DNA of 64,000 nt. It comes from Lewinella sp. LCG006 (GTDB lineage: Bacteria; Bacteroidota; Bacteroidia; Chitinophagales; Saprospiraceae). Both the position numbers and the translations under genes were made by a program. Where the stretch lies: NCBI RefSeq assembly GCF_040784935.1, contig NZ_CP160680.1, forward strand, positions 2,223,501 through 2,287,500. The letters run 5' to 3'. Under the pieces are notes generated by a model, which was given only the letters and a program-made list of their open reading frames with translations, was not told the origin of the DNA and ran no database searches. Of the stretch, positions 8,569 through 16,136 are shown piece after piece; the first letter of the stretch is position 1; every line of letters begins with the position of its first letter.

Positions 8569-9285
8569 CTATTGACGATCCAGAATCAGCACCGTCGGCT
8601 TTCCGGTCACACCGGCTTCGCCCATCGATGCTTTCAAATTAGGGTCTGAAAAGAAGGCCTGGAAAGCTTCTATTGATGGCCATTCGCTGATAACGTAGGC
8701 GGTGTTCGGGGCGCCTTGTAGCGTTCCGATTTCGCAGTTACGTCCACCCGCTGCATTCAGTTCGGGCAGCCCCTCACTGAAGACCGACTTCCAATGGGCA
8801 AAGTCTTTCACCTCATGATAGACCAGGACCTTGACGATGGGCGTCAGTACAGTTTTGGCAATTTTCCACTGGTCCTTGTCTCTGATCATCGTATTGGCGT
8901 AGGTACCCGTGGTATGGACATCGATATCGTAGACGATCGTTTTGCCGTAAATCTCGTAAGTACCTAAGGCGACCCAGGCGCGCTCGGCATCTGACCAGTG
9001 AACACTCGACTGGCGTAGGAGCAGCGTGGCGTTGTTGAGGCGGAACTGCGAAGACAGGTAAGCCATGACCTCGTTGGCGCCGACCATTTCGTTGCCATTC
9101 TGATCGATACGGGATACGTATTCCGAATACATACCTTTTAAGGCATCGGTATCCTGCTGATTATACCCTGCCATGTAGTCGCGGGCAAAACGTTGCATTT
9201 CACTATTATTGGTACTCATTTGTGCGTGAATTTTGGTGAAGGTGACAGCACTTAACAGTGCCGTGAAGAGCAGAATGCTTTTCAT
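8569..9285 (-). CDS. Secreted NTF2-like protein with C-terminal ABM-like domain
   Basis: The 238-residue protein starts with a signal peptide (MKSILLFTALLSAVTFTKIHAQ). Residues about 28 to 145 form an NTF2/SnoaL-like domain (FARDYMAGYNQQDTDALKGM, then VHWSDAERAWVALGTYEIYG). The last 85 residues (VLVYHEVKDFAHWKSVF to the end) look like a dimeric alpha/beta-barrel domain of the antibiotic-biosynthesis-monooxygenase type. The N-terminal domain is clearly paralogous to the first domain of the protein encoded at 9478-10362; both share the pattern M.Y....D..AL...Y..Y..RID..G. Such domains bind small hydrophobic molecules or act as isomerases; the substrate here is unknown. A terminator follows the gene. 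Confidence 0.85.
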   Translation of the reverse strand: MKSILLFTALLSAVTFTKIHAQMSTNNSEMQRFARDYMAGYNQQDTDALKGMYSEYVSRIDQNGNEMVGANEVMAYLSSQFRLNNATLLLRQSSVHWSDAERAWVALGTYEIYGKTIVYDIDVHTTGTYANTMIRDKDQWKIAKTVLTPIVKVLVYHEVKDFAHWKSVFSEGLPELNAAGGRNCEIGTLQGAPNTAYVISEWPSIEAFQAFFSDPNLKASMGEAGVTGKPTVLILDRQ

Positions 9286-9477
9286 GAAATGAAGGATTTT
9301 AAAATTTGTGATAGGATGATCCCCATGGCAGAATCGGGACTTTCAGCTGGTACGGACAGGTAGAGGGATACGGGTCCCGTATTGGACCCTAAAGTAGAGG
9401 GTAAAGAGATAGTAAAGAAGACAGAAAACAGTCTCTCTACTCTCTACCAAAAATCCTTCTACGCCTTATACCGTAGG

Positions 9478-10362
9478 CTAAGGCCGGGCGGCAGCATCGG
9501 CCAACTGCTTGGTGTCAACGTATTGCTGAAAGCCCGTAACCTTGCCATCCTGGAGGGTCCAGAGGTGAGCTACCTGGGCGTCGATGAGGGCACCATTGCT
9601 CTTGCGCTTGGCATCATAGCGAAGGATAGCAAGCACCTGGTTATCAACCATTTCGCGCAGTTGAATATCTTTGAGGTTGAAGTACTCGTGCTCGGCACCG
9701 ATCTTGGCAAAAACACCATTCAGCACGGCATCGGGGCCGATGTAGGGATTACCCACAGCTAAGGCGTTGCCTTCGGCTTCATTCCATACTACCTGAGGGT
9801 CTAAAGCGCCAAGTACAGAGGGTATGTCGCCGCTGGAGAACGCCTGGTAGAGACCATCGATAACCGCAAGGTTATCTTGCTCAGGCTCCAGTGGCAGGTG
9901 CACAGATTCAGCGATTAGCCAGCGGCCCTTGTCTTCCATCATAGAATTGTAATACCTGCCCGTGAAATGAACCGCAGTACCGTCCGATTTTAGGTTACCG
10001 AAAACTTCGTAAGTACCACTGGTTACAAAAGCGTGTTCCCGATCCGACCAGTTAACTGCTGAATGCCGCACGAATAAGGTATTGTCACTCTGCTCAAATT
10101 GCTCGGCAAAAAAGGCGGCTATCTGGTCGGCGCCGGTCAGTTTTTTACCGTCCTGATCAATCCGCGTCGCATATTCGGTGTATAAATTTTGCAGGGCGGC
10201 GGCATCCTGCTGGTTGTAGGCTCGCATAAAGTCGTGAGCAACCATTTCCATAGCAGCTTCCTCCTTCGCCGACTGGGCTTGTAGCTTGGTGAAGACGGTC
10301 GTGCATAGCAGTAGCAGGAACAATGAAATGTTCTTCATCAACATGCATTTTGAAACTTTCAT
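9478..10362 (-). CDS. Secreted double NTF2-like (SnoaL/DUF4440) protein
   Basis: The start at 10362 is chosen because the longer open frame to 10464 would run into the operator array; it gives 294 residues. MLMKNISLFLLLLCTTVFTK inside the start region is a signal peptide, so starts at 10344 or 10338 are also possible. Two NTF2-like domains follow: residues about 30 to 150 (AHDFMRAYNQQDAAALQNLY, NWSDREHAFVTSGTYEVFG) and about 165 to 290, a SnoaL-like ketosteroid-isomerase fold (AVIDGLYQAFSSGDIPSVLGAL, HLWTLQDGKVTGFQQYVDTK). A double NTF2 arrangement in a secreted protein suggests a small-molecule binding or isomerising role. The start lies 113 bases after the proximal operator site, nearly the same distance as in the HYR gene. 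Confidence 0.85.
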   Translation of the reverse strand: MKVSKCMLMKNISLFLLLLCTTVFTKLQAQSAKEEAAMEMVAHDFMRAYNQQDAAALQNLYTEYATRIDQDGKKLTGADQIAAFFAEQFEQSDNTLFVRHSAVNWSDREHAFVTSGTYEVFGNLKSDGTAVHFTGRYYNSMMEDKGRWLIAESVHLPLEPEQDNLAVIDGLYQAFSSGDIPSVLGALDPQVVWNEAEGNALAVGNPYIGPDAVLNGVFAKIGAEHEYFNLKDIQLREMVDNQVLAILRYDAKRKSNGALIDAQVAHLWTLQDGKVTGFQQYVDTKQLADAAARP

Positions 10363-10427
10363 AAGTAAGGTGTTGAGTAAAAAAGGTGTTGAGTAATGGA
10401 GAAGGAATAGCAATATCCTTCTGACAA

Positions 10428-10436
10428 CACAAAGGT
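10428..10436 (-). promoter_or_regulatory. Putative -7 element ACCTTTGTG of the double NTF2 gene
   Basis: On the minus strand ACCTTTGTG begins 39 bases after the first T of the proximal TTGTAA, the same offset as ACCTTTATG in front of the HYR gene. It contains CACCTTTG, one base away from the Bacteroidota -7 consensus TAnnTTTG. Its function as a promoter is inferred. Confidence 0.5.
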
Positions 10437-10455
10437 GCAGGCCAGGCCGTGAGAT

Positions 10456-10529
10456 GCCATTCAACTATCTTACAAAAGCAGGGACTTATCTTACGAAATG
10501 GAAAAAAAGAGATAGACTTATCTTACAAG
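10456..10529 (-). promoter_or_regulatory. Three-site operator-like array upstream of the double NTF2 gene
   Basis: Reading toward the gene the sites are CTTGTAAGATAAGTCTATCT (10529-10510), TTCGTAAGATAAGTCCCTGC (10497-10478) and TTTGTAAGATAGTTGAATGG (10476-10457). The TTGTAA or TCGTAA cores are 32 and 21 bases apart, the same two spacings as at 3940-4013. In both arrays the proximal site has the divergent tail GTGAAnGGCAT or GTTGAATGGCAT. The array lies directly downstream of the hybrid kinase/AraC gene, the most likely source of the binding protein. Confidence 0.72.
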
Positions 10530-10558
10530 ACGCTGTAAAATAAATGCTAAACAACTGA

Positions 10559-13450
10559 CTATAAGCTATTTAAGAAATCACTGGGATTTTTCTTAAATTC
10601 CTGTTGAAAGGTTCTGGAAAAGTAACTGGGATCAGTGAAGCCTACCTCGTAAGCCACTTCGGAAACGGTCAACCCACCCTTTTTGAGGAGTTCAAGACCT
10701 TGATGTAGGCGGTAAGAGCGGATAAACTGAGAAGGTGTCTTGTCCGTCAGTGCTTTGAGCTTACGGTAGAGTTGCATCTGGCTGAGGTGGCTGGCAGTAG
10801 CCAGTTGGGGCACCCCAAACTCAGCATTACTGAGCTGGGCGTGAATGTGCTCGTGCAGTTTTTGCAGAAAAATGTCCTCTATGGAAGGGCTGGCAGCATT
10901 ATCAGCAATACTTGAGGCACTCTCGGCATAGCGTCGTTGCAATTGCTGGCGCATAACTACCAAAGTTTTCAGCCGGATCAGCAATTCTTCTTTGTCAAAA
11001 GGTTTGGTCAGGTAGGCATCCGCACCGTAGGACAGGCCCTGCACCTTGTCTTGCTGGGTAGATTTTGCGGTCAGTAAAATGATGGGGATATGACTGGTGC
11101 GCTCGTCCTGCTTCAGGGTTTCGCACACCTCGTAACCATTCTTTTCGGGCATCATCACATCGCTGATGATGATGTCTGGAATAATTTCGAATGCTTGTTC
11201 AATACCCAGCACCCCATTTTTGGCCGTATGGAAAATATATTGTCCATTTAATACGGTTTTGATGTAAGTGATGATATCCTGGTTGTCTTCGATGATCAAT
11301 AACTCGGGAAGCGCTGAAGTGTCGGCCTCTGGTGTTTCCTCATTTGGTGTGGAGGAAATAGCCTCGTCCAGGGTTTCCTCGATCGGCAGTTGGGGGAAGG
11401 TCCTTTCGTATGGTAGCGACGTAGCAGCTATTTTGGCTTCAATAGGGAGGTAAAGTATAAATTCGGTACCAACCCCTCGCTCGCTCTCTACGGTAATCCG
11501 GCCGTTCAGCAACTCCACCAACTCTTTGGTCAATGCCAGGCCAATGCCCGTTCCTTCTGCTTCCTGGTTGTCGGCGTGATTCACTTGATAAAAACGGTCG
11601 AAAATATGATCGATATTCTCAGGAGAAATACCCCGCCCCGTATCCTTGACTTTCAATTTGAGCAAAGGCTGCCCTTTTTCCTCTATTTTACTCGCGTGGA
11701 AAATGATTTTTCCGCCCTCCGTCGTAAACTTCAATGCATTGGAAAGGAGGTTATAAACGATTTGCTGTACAACACCCTCGTCATAATCCATGAACACCTC
11801 TTTTTCTTCCGAATGAAAAACCAGGCGAATGTTTTTCTGCGTAGCGTTGGAATAGAAAGATTCGGTCAAATACTGCAGGTAAACGATAATATCCTGATGT
11901 ATCGGGTTCATGGCCAGACTACCCGACTCTAGTTTGGATAAGTCCAGCAGCTGATTGATGAGCCGTAGCAGGTTAACACTGTTGCGTTTGATCAGTGTTT
12001 TCTCCTTTGGATGGTCTTTGATATGCTCGCTCATACCCATGATTACCGTCAGTGGAGTGCGGAATTCGTGAGTAATATTGGTATAGAAGCGAGCTTTAAA
12101 CTCGTTGAGTTCTTTGAGACGATCAGCCTCCAGTTGTTTTTTTTCCTGGATGAGTTGGCTTTCCTTAAGCGCAAAATTGGCTTGTTCCCCCGCCTGAACC
12201 TGCTGACGTTGGCGATAGGCTAAACCCAATGAAAAGACGATTACCTCAATAATTGCACCTATTTGTAAATAGAAAATGGAATAAGTAGTAGGCAGCAACC
12301 GCGAGAGCAGCGTCAGGAAGAAACCCAAGGTAATGATTGCAATCCCCACTACCACGAAGCGCCCTTTTGTATCTCCTGTTTTGTACAAAGGAAAAAGGAA
12401 CAACAAGCAAGACAAAGTCACCAAGGCGATGTAGAACATGCTCACCCGATCTTCCACTTTATAGCTGAAGTTAGAGTAAACAGACAGCACTATGGACAAT
12501 GCGATTAACGGAATTCCTAAATAAACAAGGTACTTAAAGTAACGATCCCACTTAGGCAACAACTGCTCTAAATCCAGGAAACTACGAATGAACGCGAGAT
12601 AACACATCAATCCTCCAAACAAGACCAGCTTAAACAAGCTGTAATACGCCGGATGTTGCGTAAACAGCACATTACCCAACCAGTCGGTCAGGTCACTGGA
12701 TGAAAAACTGACGTATAGCACCACGGCCAGGATGTAACCAGCATAGAAGACAAAACTGCGGTCGCGGTCAAAGAAGTAGACAATCAGGTTGTAAAACAAC
12801 ATCATCAATAAAAAACCGATAAAAATGGAGTTGCCCGTTTTGTCGATCACCAATTTGTCATAAAAATCATCGAGTGGTTGCGCATAGAGGTAAAAAGAAG
12901 GGACAATCGCTTGCTGTTCACTGATCCCACGAAAATAGATGGTAACAACCTCTCCGGGCGGTAAGATTGTTTTCACCAAATTACTTCTGGTGGAAGGCAC
13001 AAATTTCTTTTGGGAGTATGGCGTAAAAGCACCATTAGCTTGTTGCTCCCAGGAACCATCTGGGGTGGGAAGGTACACTTCCAGCACAGACCAGGTATCT
13101 GAAAAAGAGAAAACCCATTCAGGGTACTGATCTGCTTCCGGCAAACGGTTTTCCACCTGAATCTTTCCCCAATAGTATTGATAATTCTCTACAGGAAGGG
13201 GGTATTCTTCATAAAACAGAAACTCGCTTTGTCGGGCGGGTTGTAGCACATCGTCCAGCGTATAGCTACCCGTACTGTCAACTAAGACCTGAGTGAAGGT
13301 TCTTAATTTATAATTCGTCTGGACCTCTTTCAGCACCGCTACTGGCGGGGTACTGCCAGGTACCGCCAGAAAAAAATCAGTTCCCTGACAACTGACGAGC
13401 AGCAGGAATAACAACACCCCTAAAAAAACAGAATATTTATGCTCGTGCAT
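10559..13450 (-). CDS. Hybrid sensor histidine kinase / response regulator / AraC transcription factor
   Basis: This 963-residue one-protein two-component system starts with a lipoprotein-like signal (FLLLVSCQG). A 7TMR-DISM extracellular domain follows (about 50 to 195), then seven membrane helices (about 205 to 415) and a short coiled coil. The HisKA domain has phospho-acceptor His461 in ITHEFRTPLTVIMG. The ATPase domain shows the N box NLLSNALKF, G1 DTGRGIS and G2 GTGIGLAL. The receiver domain has Asp764 in DIIISDVMMPEKNG, and an AraC-type helix-turn-helix fills the last 100 residues (SEVAYEVGFTDPSYFSRTFQ). All key residues are present, so it should be active. It senses an external or periplasmic ligand and binds DNA directly. 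Target sites are proposed in the arrays at 10456-10529 and 3940-4013. Confidence 0.96.
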   Translation of the reverse strand: MHEHKYSVFLGVLLFLLLVSCQGTDFFLAVPGSTPPVAVLKEVQTNYKLRTFTQVLVDSTGSYTLDDVLQPARQSEFLFYEEYPLPVENYQYYWGKIQVENRLPEADQYPEWVFSFSDTWSVLEVYLPTPDGSWEQQANGAFTPYSQKKFVPSTRSNLVKTILPPGEVVTIYFRGISEQQAIVPSFYLYAQPLDDFYDKLVIDKTGNSIFIGFLLMMLFYNLIVYFFDRDRSFVFYAGYILAVVLYVSFSSSDLTDWLGNVLFTQHPAYYSLFKLVLFGGLMCYLAFIRSFLDLEQLLPKWDRYFKYLVYLGIPLIALSIVLSVYSNFSYKVEDRVSMFYIALVTLSCLLFLFPLYKTGDTKGRFVVVGIAIITLGFFLTLLSRLLPTTYSIFYLQIGAIIEVIVFSLGLAYRQRQQVQAGEQANFALKESQLIQEKKQLEADRLKELNEFKARFYTNITHEFRTPLTVIMGMSEHIKDHPKEKTLIKRNSVNLLRLINQLLDLSKLESGSLAMNPIHQDIIVYLQYLTESFYSNATQKNIRLVFHSEEKEVFMDYDEGVVQQIVYNLLSNALKFTTEGGKIIFHASKIEEKGQPLLKLKVKDTGRGISPENIDHIFDRFYQVNHADNQEAEGTGIGLALTKELVELLNGRITVESERGVGTEFILYLPIEAKIAATSLPYERTFPQLPIEETLDEAISSTPNEETPEADTSALPELLIIEDNQDIITYIKTVLNGQYIFHTAKNGVLGIEQAFEIIPDIIISDVMMPEKNGYEVCETLKQDERTSHIPIILLTAKSTQQDKVQGLSYGADAYLTKPFDKEELLIRLKTLVVMRQQLQRRYAESASSIADNAASPSIEDIFLQKLHEHIHAQLSNAEFGVPQLATASHLSQMQLYRKLKALTDKTPSQFIRSYRLHQGLELLKKGGLTVSEVAYEVGFTDPSYFSRTFQQEFKKNPSDFLNSL

Positions 13451-13667
13451 CCCAGTTATTTATGCAGTCCCGAGGTAAAAATAAGACATTCTGGGAGAGA
13501 ACGATTAATAATTTTGCGCTGGCTCCTCTTTGGCTTGCTAAAGTGCGCTAAAGTTATTGCCTCTTAATTTTTTTTAACATTTTCTTCTCCCTGTGCAACC
13601 TTCGCATCCGCCCCCTGTCATTACCCATGTAAGTAAAACAGAATCACCCCACTGTAATTTAAAAAAA

Positions 13668-13705
13668 GCCGGGGGCGTTTGTTCCCCGGCAATTTTATAC
13701 TTTAG
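13668..13705 (+). promoter_or_regulatory. GC-rich hairpin overlapping the probable ECF sigma promoter
   Basis: GCCGGGG at 13668-13674 and CCCCGGC at 13684-13690 form a seven-pair stem. On the minus strand it is followed by seven Ts, so it can act as a terminator in that direction. On the plus strand a possible -33 TTG (13679-13681) and -7 TACTTTAG (13698-13705, near the consensus TAnnTTTG) flank the right arm. The palindrome may therefore be an operator, an attenuator, or a block against antisense transcription; the sequence alone does not decide. The rest of 13451-13709 shows no gene. Confidence 0.4.
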
Positions 13706-13709
13706 AGTG

Positions 13710-14291
13710 ATGGCAACATTGGTCATGAAAAGCAAAAGGGCCACTTTGGACTACGTAAATACGCATCGGGAAATCATCCAGGAATGTCAGCTCGGTAATC
13801 GGCAGGCTCAGTTTGAGCTTTACAAGCACTACAACCGTGCGATGTTTAATGTATGCCTACGAATGGTAGGCAATGAACACGATGCCGAAGATGTCTTACA
13901 AGTGTCTTTTGTGCAGATCTTCAAAAAGATTGACACCTTCCGCTTTGAGAGTGCTATCGGTGCCTGGATAAAAAGAATCGTGGTGAACAACTGCATCAAC
14001 TTCCACAAAAAACGAAAGCTTCAGTTTTCGGAATGGGATGCAAAAATTGACCCTGTTGATGAATCATCCGAGCCACCGGCACCGGCAGGAATGCAGGTAG
14101 AACACATCAAACAAGCCATGACCCAGTTATCCGATGGTTACCGTACCGTCTTCAGTCTTTACGCCATTGAAGGCTACGATCATCAGGAAATAGCAGACAT
14201 TTTGGGGATCAGTGAAGCGACGTCAAAGTCGCAGTATTGCCGGGCCCGCAAAAGGTTAAAAGAAATTTTACAAGCACAGAAGATTGATTAG
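13710..14291 (+). CDS. ECF-type RNA polymerase sigma factor
   Basis: The 193-residue protein has sigma region 2 (QFELYKHYNRAMFNVCLRMV, with EHDAEDVLQVSFVQIF as the core-binding helix and WIKRIVVNNCINFHKK) and region 4 (MTQLSDGYRTVFSLYAIEGY, then EIADILGISEATSKSQYCRA). It belongs to the Bacteroidota ECF group. The start at 13710 is preferred over a longer upstream frame, whose extra residues look non-coding; 13725 is equally possible given a TACTTTAG box at 13698-13705. The two genes that follow encode an anti-sigma-like membrane protein and a DUF4097-like protein, the usual trio for envelope-stress or surface regulation. Confidence 0.93.
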   Translation: MATLVMKSKRATLDYVNTHREIIQECQLGNRQAQFELYKHYNRAMFNVCLRMVGNEHDAEDVLQVSFVQIFKKIDTFRFESAIGAWIKRIVVNNCINFHKKRKLQFSEWDAKIDPVDESSEPPAPAGMQVEHIKQAMTQLSDGYRTVFSLYAIEGYDHQEIADILGISEATSKSQYCRARKRLKEILQAQKID

Positions 14292-14378
14292 TGTCAATTG
14301 CCCGTGTTTGATTTAAATAGGATTATCTCCATCGGGTTGAGCATATTGCCAGGTCCGAGGATATAAAGCGAGTGAAAA

Positions 14379-14948
14379 ATGCAACAGAACGATTTAGAAA
14401 AATTCATCCTTGACAACAAGGATGCTTTTGATGACGCGCGCCCTAGTCTCAAGCTTTGGGCCGCCATTGAAAAAGACCTTAACGGTGAAGAGGAGCAACC
14501 TTCGGGCCAGCTACGCGTCAGCCGTCCTTGGTACCAGATCGCCGCTACGGTACTGATCTTACTCACCGTTGGAGGAGCGGGAGGTGCTTATCTCAACCAG
14601 CAGACACAACAACCTACCGCACAAGAAATGATTGAAGAAGTGGCTCCTGAATTCTCAGAGATGGAGCAATACTACAATCAACGCATTCAGGAGAATTATG
14701 CCCGCTTAACTACCTATACCCAAGACCCCGAAATTGATGCTGACCTTAAGCAATTAGACAATGCCATGGTAGAGCTTCGGGAAGACTTGGCCAATGCTCC
14801 TACCGGACAAGAAGAAATGATCGTTCAACAACTAATCGACAGTTATCGCCTCAAGCTGCAAATTCTTGAGCGTATTCTGGAGCGCATCGAAAATCTTGAC
14901 AACAGTATTACTACACCAGACAACAACAGCAATGAAACCAGTATTTAA
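14379..14948 (+). CDS. Single-pass membrane protein, probable anti-sigma factor
   Basis: The 189-residue protein has a soluble N-terminal 50 residues (DLEKFILDNKDAFDDARPS, the sigma-binding side in this family), a membrane helix at about 51 to 72 (WYQIAATVLILLTVGGAGGA) and a charged, helical periplasmic half rich in E, Q and L that is likely a coiled coil. No zinc-binding HxxxCxxC motif is visible. Its position directly after the ECF sigma gene and its topology support an anti-sigma role. Its last 17 bases overlap the next gene, which points to translational coupling. Confidence 0.8.
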   Translation: MQQNDLEKFILDNKDAFDDARPSLKLWAAIEKDLNGEEEQPSGQLRVSRPWYQIAATVLILLTVGGAGGAYLNQQTQQPTAQEMIEEVAPEFSEMEQYYNQRIQENYARLTTYTQDPEIDADLKQLDNAMVELREDLANAPTGQEEMIVQQLIDSYRLKLQILERILERIENLDNSITTPDNNSNETSI

Positions 14949-16065
14949 ACTACTCCGGGCGGGCAGCCTTTTTTTCGCTGCCCTGCTCACCGTCAGTAGC
15001 CTGACGGCCGGAAACACGCCTTCAAGAGAGTTTTCAAAGACCATTAATAAACAGTTCAACATGGCATCTAATGGCCTGGTACAACTCTCGAACCGACACG
15101 GAAAAATTGACATCAAAACCTGGGACCAGAACAATGTCCGCGTTTCTGTAAAAATTTTGGTCGATGCCAAAAGCGAAGAAGATGCCCAAGAGGTCTTCGA
15201 ACGCATCAGCATCAGTTTTTCCAACAGCAGCAGCAATGTATCTGCCATCACTGAAATTGCTGACAAAAAATCCAGTTGGTGGGGATGGGGAGATAACAGC
15301 GATGAATTCTCCATCAACTATGAAGTATTCATGCCCGCAGCTGGCAACTTGGATGTAACCGCTAAATACTGTGATGTGTACGCCGCCGCTATCGGTGGAG
15401 CAGGTAAATTCCAGGTCAAGTATGGCAACTTCAAACTTGATGGCTTCGGAGAGGATAGCGATATCACCCTGGCTTACGGCAATGGCTCCGTCAATCGTGG
15501 CCGTGACTTAAAAGTAGACCTGTCTTATGGCAACCTTGATATAGAAGAAGCCAGTGACTTGACGATTGATGTTCGCTATGGCAATATCGATGTTGCGAAA
15601 GCAGGAGATATTATTAGTGACTCACGCTATTCCAATTTTAAACTGGGGGAAATACGGGAGTTTCGCAACAACGGTAAGTACGATAATGTAGAAATTGGCT
15701 TTGCCGAAGAAGTGGTGTGCGAAACGCACTACACCAGTGTCCTGGTAGGTCGCCTTTCACGACGTATGAATCTCGATATGGCCTACGGCTCTGCCAAAAC
15801 CGGAAAGATCGATCCCAGCTTCGACGAAATCAACCTTAATGGTCGCTATACTGATTTCAAAATCAATATGGACCCTGGCATGAATTGTTCGCTCGACTTA
15901 GCAGGCAATTACTCGGATATTCGCCTACCATCAACCGGTGTGAGAACCAGCTACGACGCCCAAAATGGCAACTCTCACGAGGTAAGAGGCACCATGGGCA
16001 ATGGTGGCAACAGTAGCATTAAGGCAAGAATGAGCTACGGAGGAATTGTCGTTCGAACGAATTAA
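14932..16065 (+). CDS. Secreted DUF4097-like beta-strand repeat protein
   Basis: The ATG at 14932 gives a good signal peptide (LLRAGSLFFAALLTVSSLTAG) and 377 residues; the frame stays open further upstream, but only inside the anti-sigma gene. After residue 130 the protein is a series of short strands with recurring YGN, YSN and YGS turns (KYGNFKLDGFG, YGNGSVNRG, SYGNLDIEE, RYGNIDVAK). This is the repetitive beta-solenoid style of DUF4097/putative adhesin domains. It overlaps the anti-sigma gene by 17 bases. In this family context it is probably an envelope protein controlled by, or sensing for, the sigma/anti-sigma pair. Confidence 0.85.
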   Translation: MKPVFKLLRAGSLFFAALLTVSSLTAGNTPSREFSKTINKQFNMASNGLVQLSNRHGKIDIKTWDQNNVRVSVKILVDAKSEEDAQEVFERISISFSNSSSNVSAITEIADKKSSWWGWGDNSDEFSINYEVFMPAAGNLDVTAKYCDVYAAAIGGAGKFQVKYGNFKLDGFGEDSDITLAYGNGSVNRGRDLKVDLSYGNLDIEEASDLTIDVRYGNIDVAKAGDIISDSRYSNFKLGEIREFRNNGKYDNVEIGFAEEVVCETHYTSVLVGRLSRRMNLDMAYGSAKTGKIDPSFDEINLNGRYTDFKINMDPGMNCSLDLAGNYSDIRLPSTGVRTSYDAQNGNSHEVRGTMGNGGNSSIKARMSYGGIVVRTN

Positions 16066-16080
16066 TCTGAAGTTTTCACT

Positions 16081-16125
16081 AAAAGCATCAGGCAGGGCGA
16101 TCACATCACCCTGCCTGATGCTTTT
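16081..16125. terminator. Bidirectional terminator
   Basis: AAAAGCATCAGGCAGGG and CCCTGCCTGATGCTTTT form a perfect 17-pair stem with an 11-base loop, with A and T ends that give a U-run in both directions. It separates the convergent genes ending at 16065 and 16137. Confidence 0.9.
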
Positions 16126-16136
16126 CAGACTATATG

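Noticed and set aside
10363-10464. Longer start for the double NTF2 protein at 10464
   Set aside because: It would cover the proximal operator site and place the signal peptide 40 residues inside the protein.
13593-13709. Longer start for the ECF sigma factor at 13593
   Set aside because: The extra 39 residues look non-coding, cross a hairpin and overlap the probable promoter.
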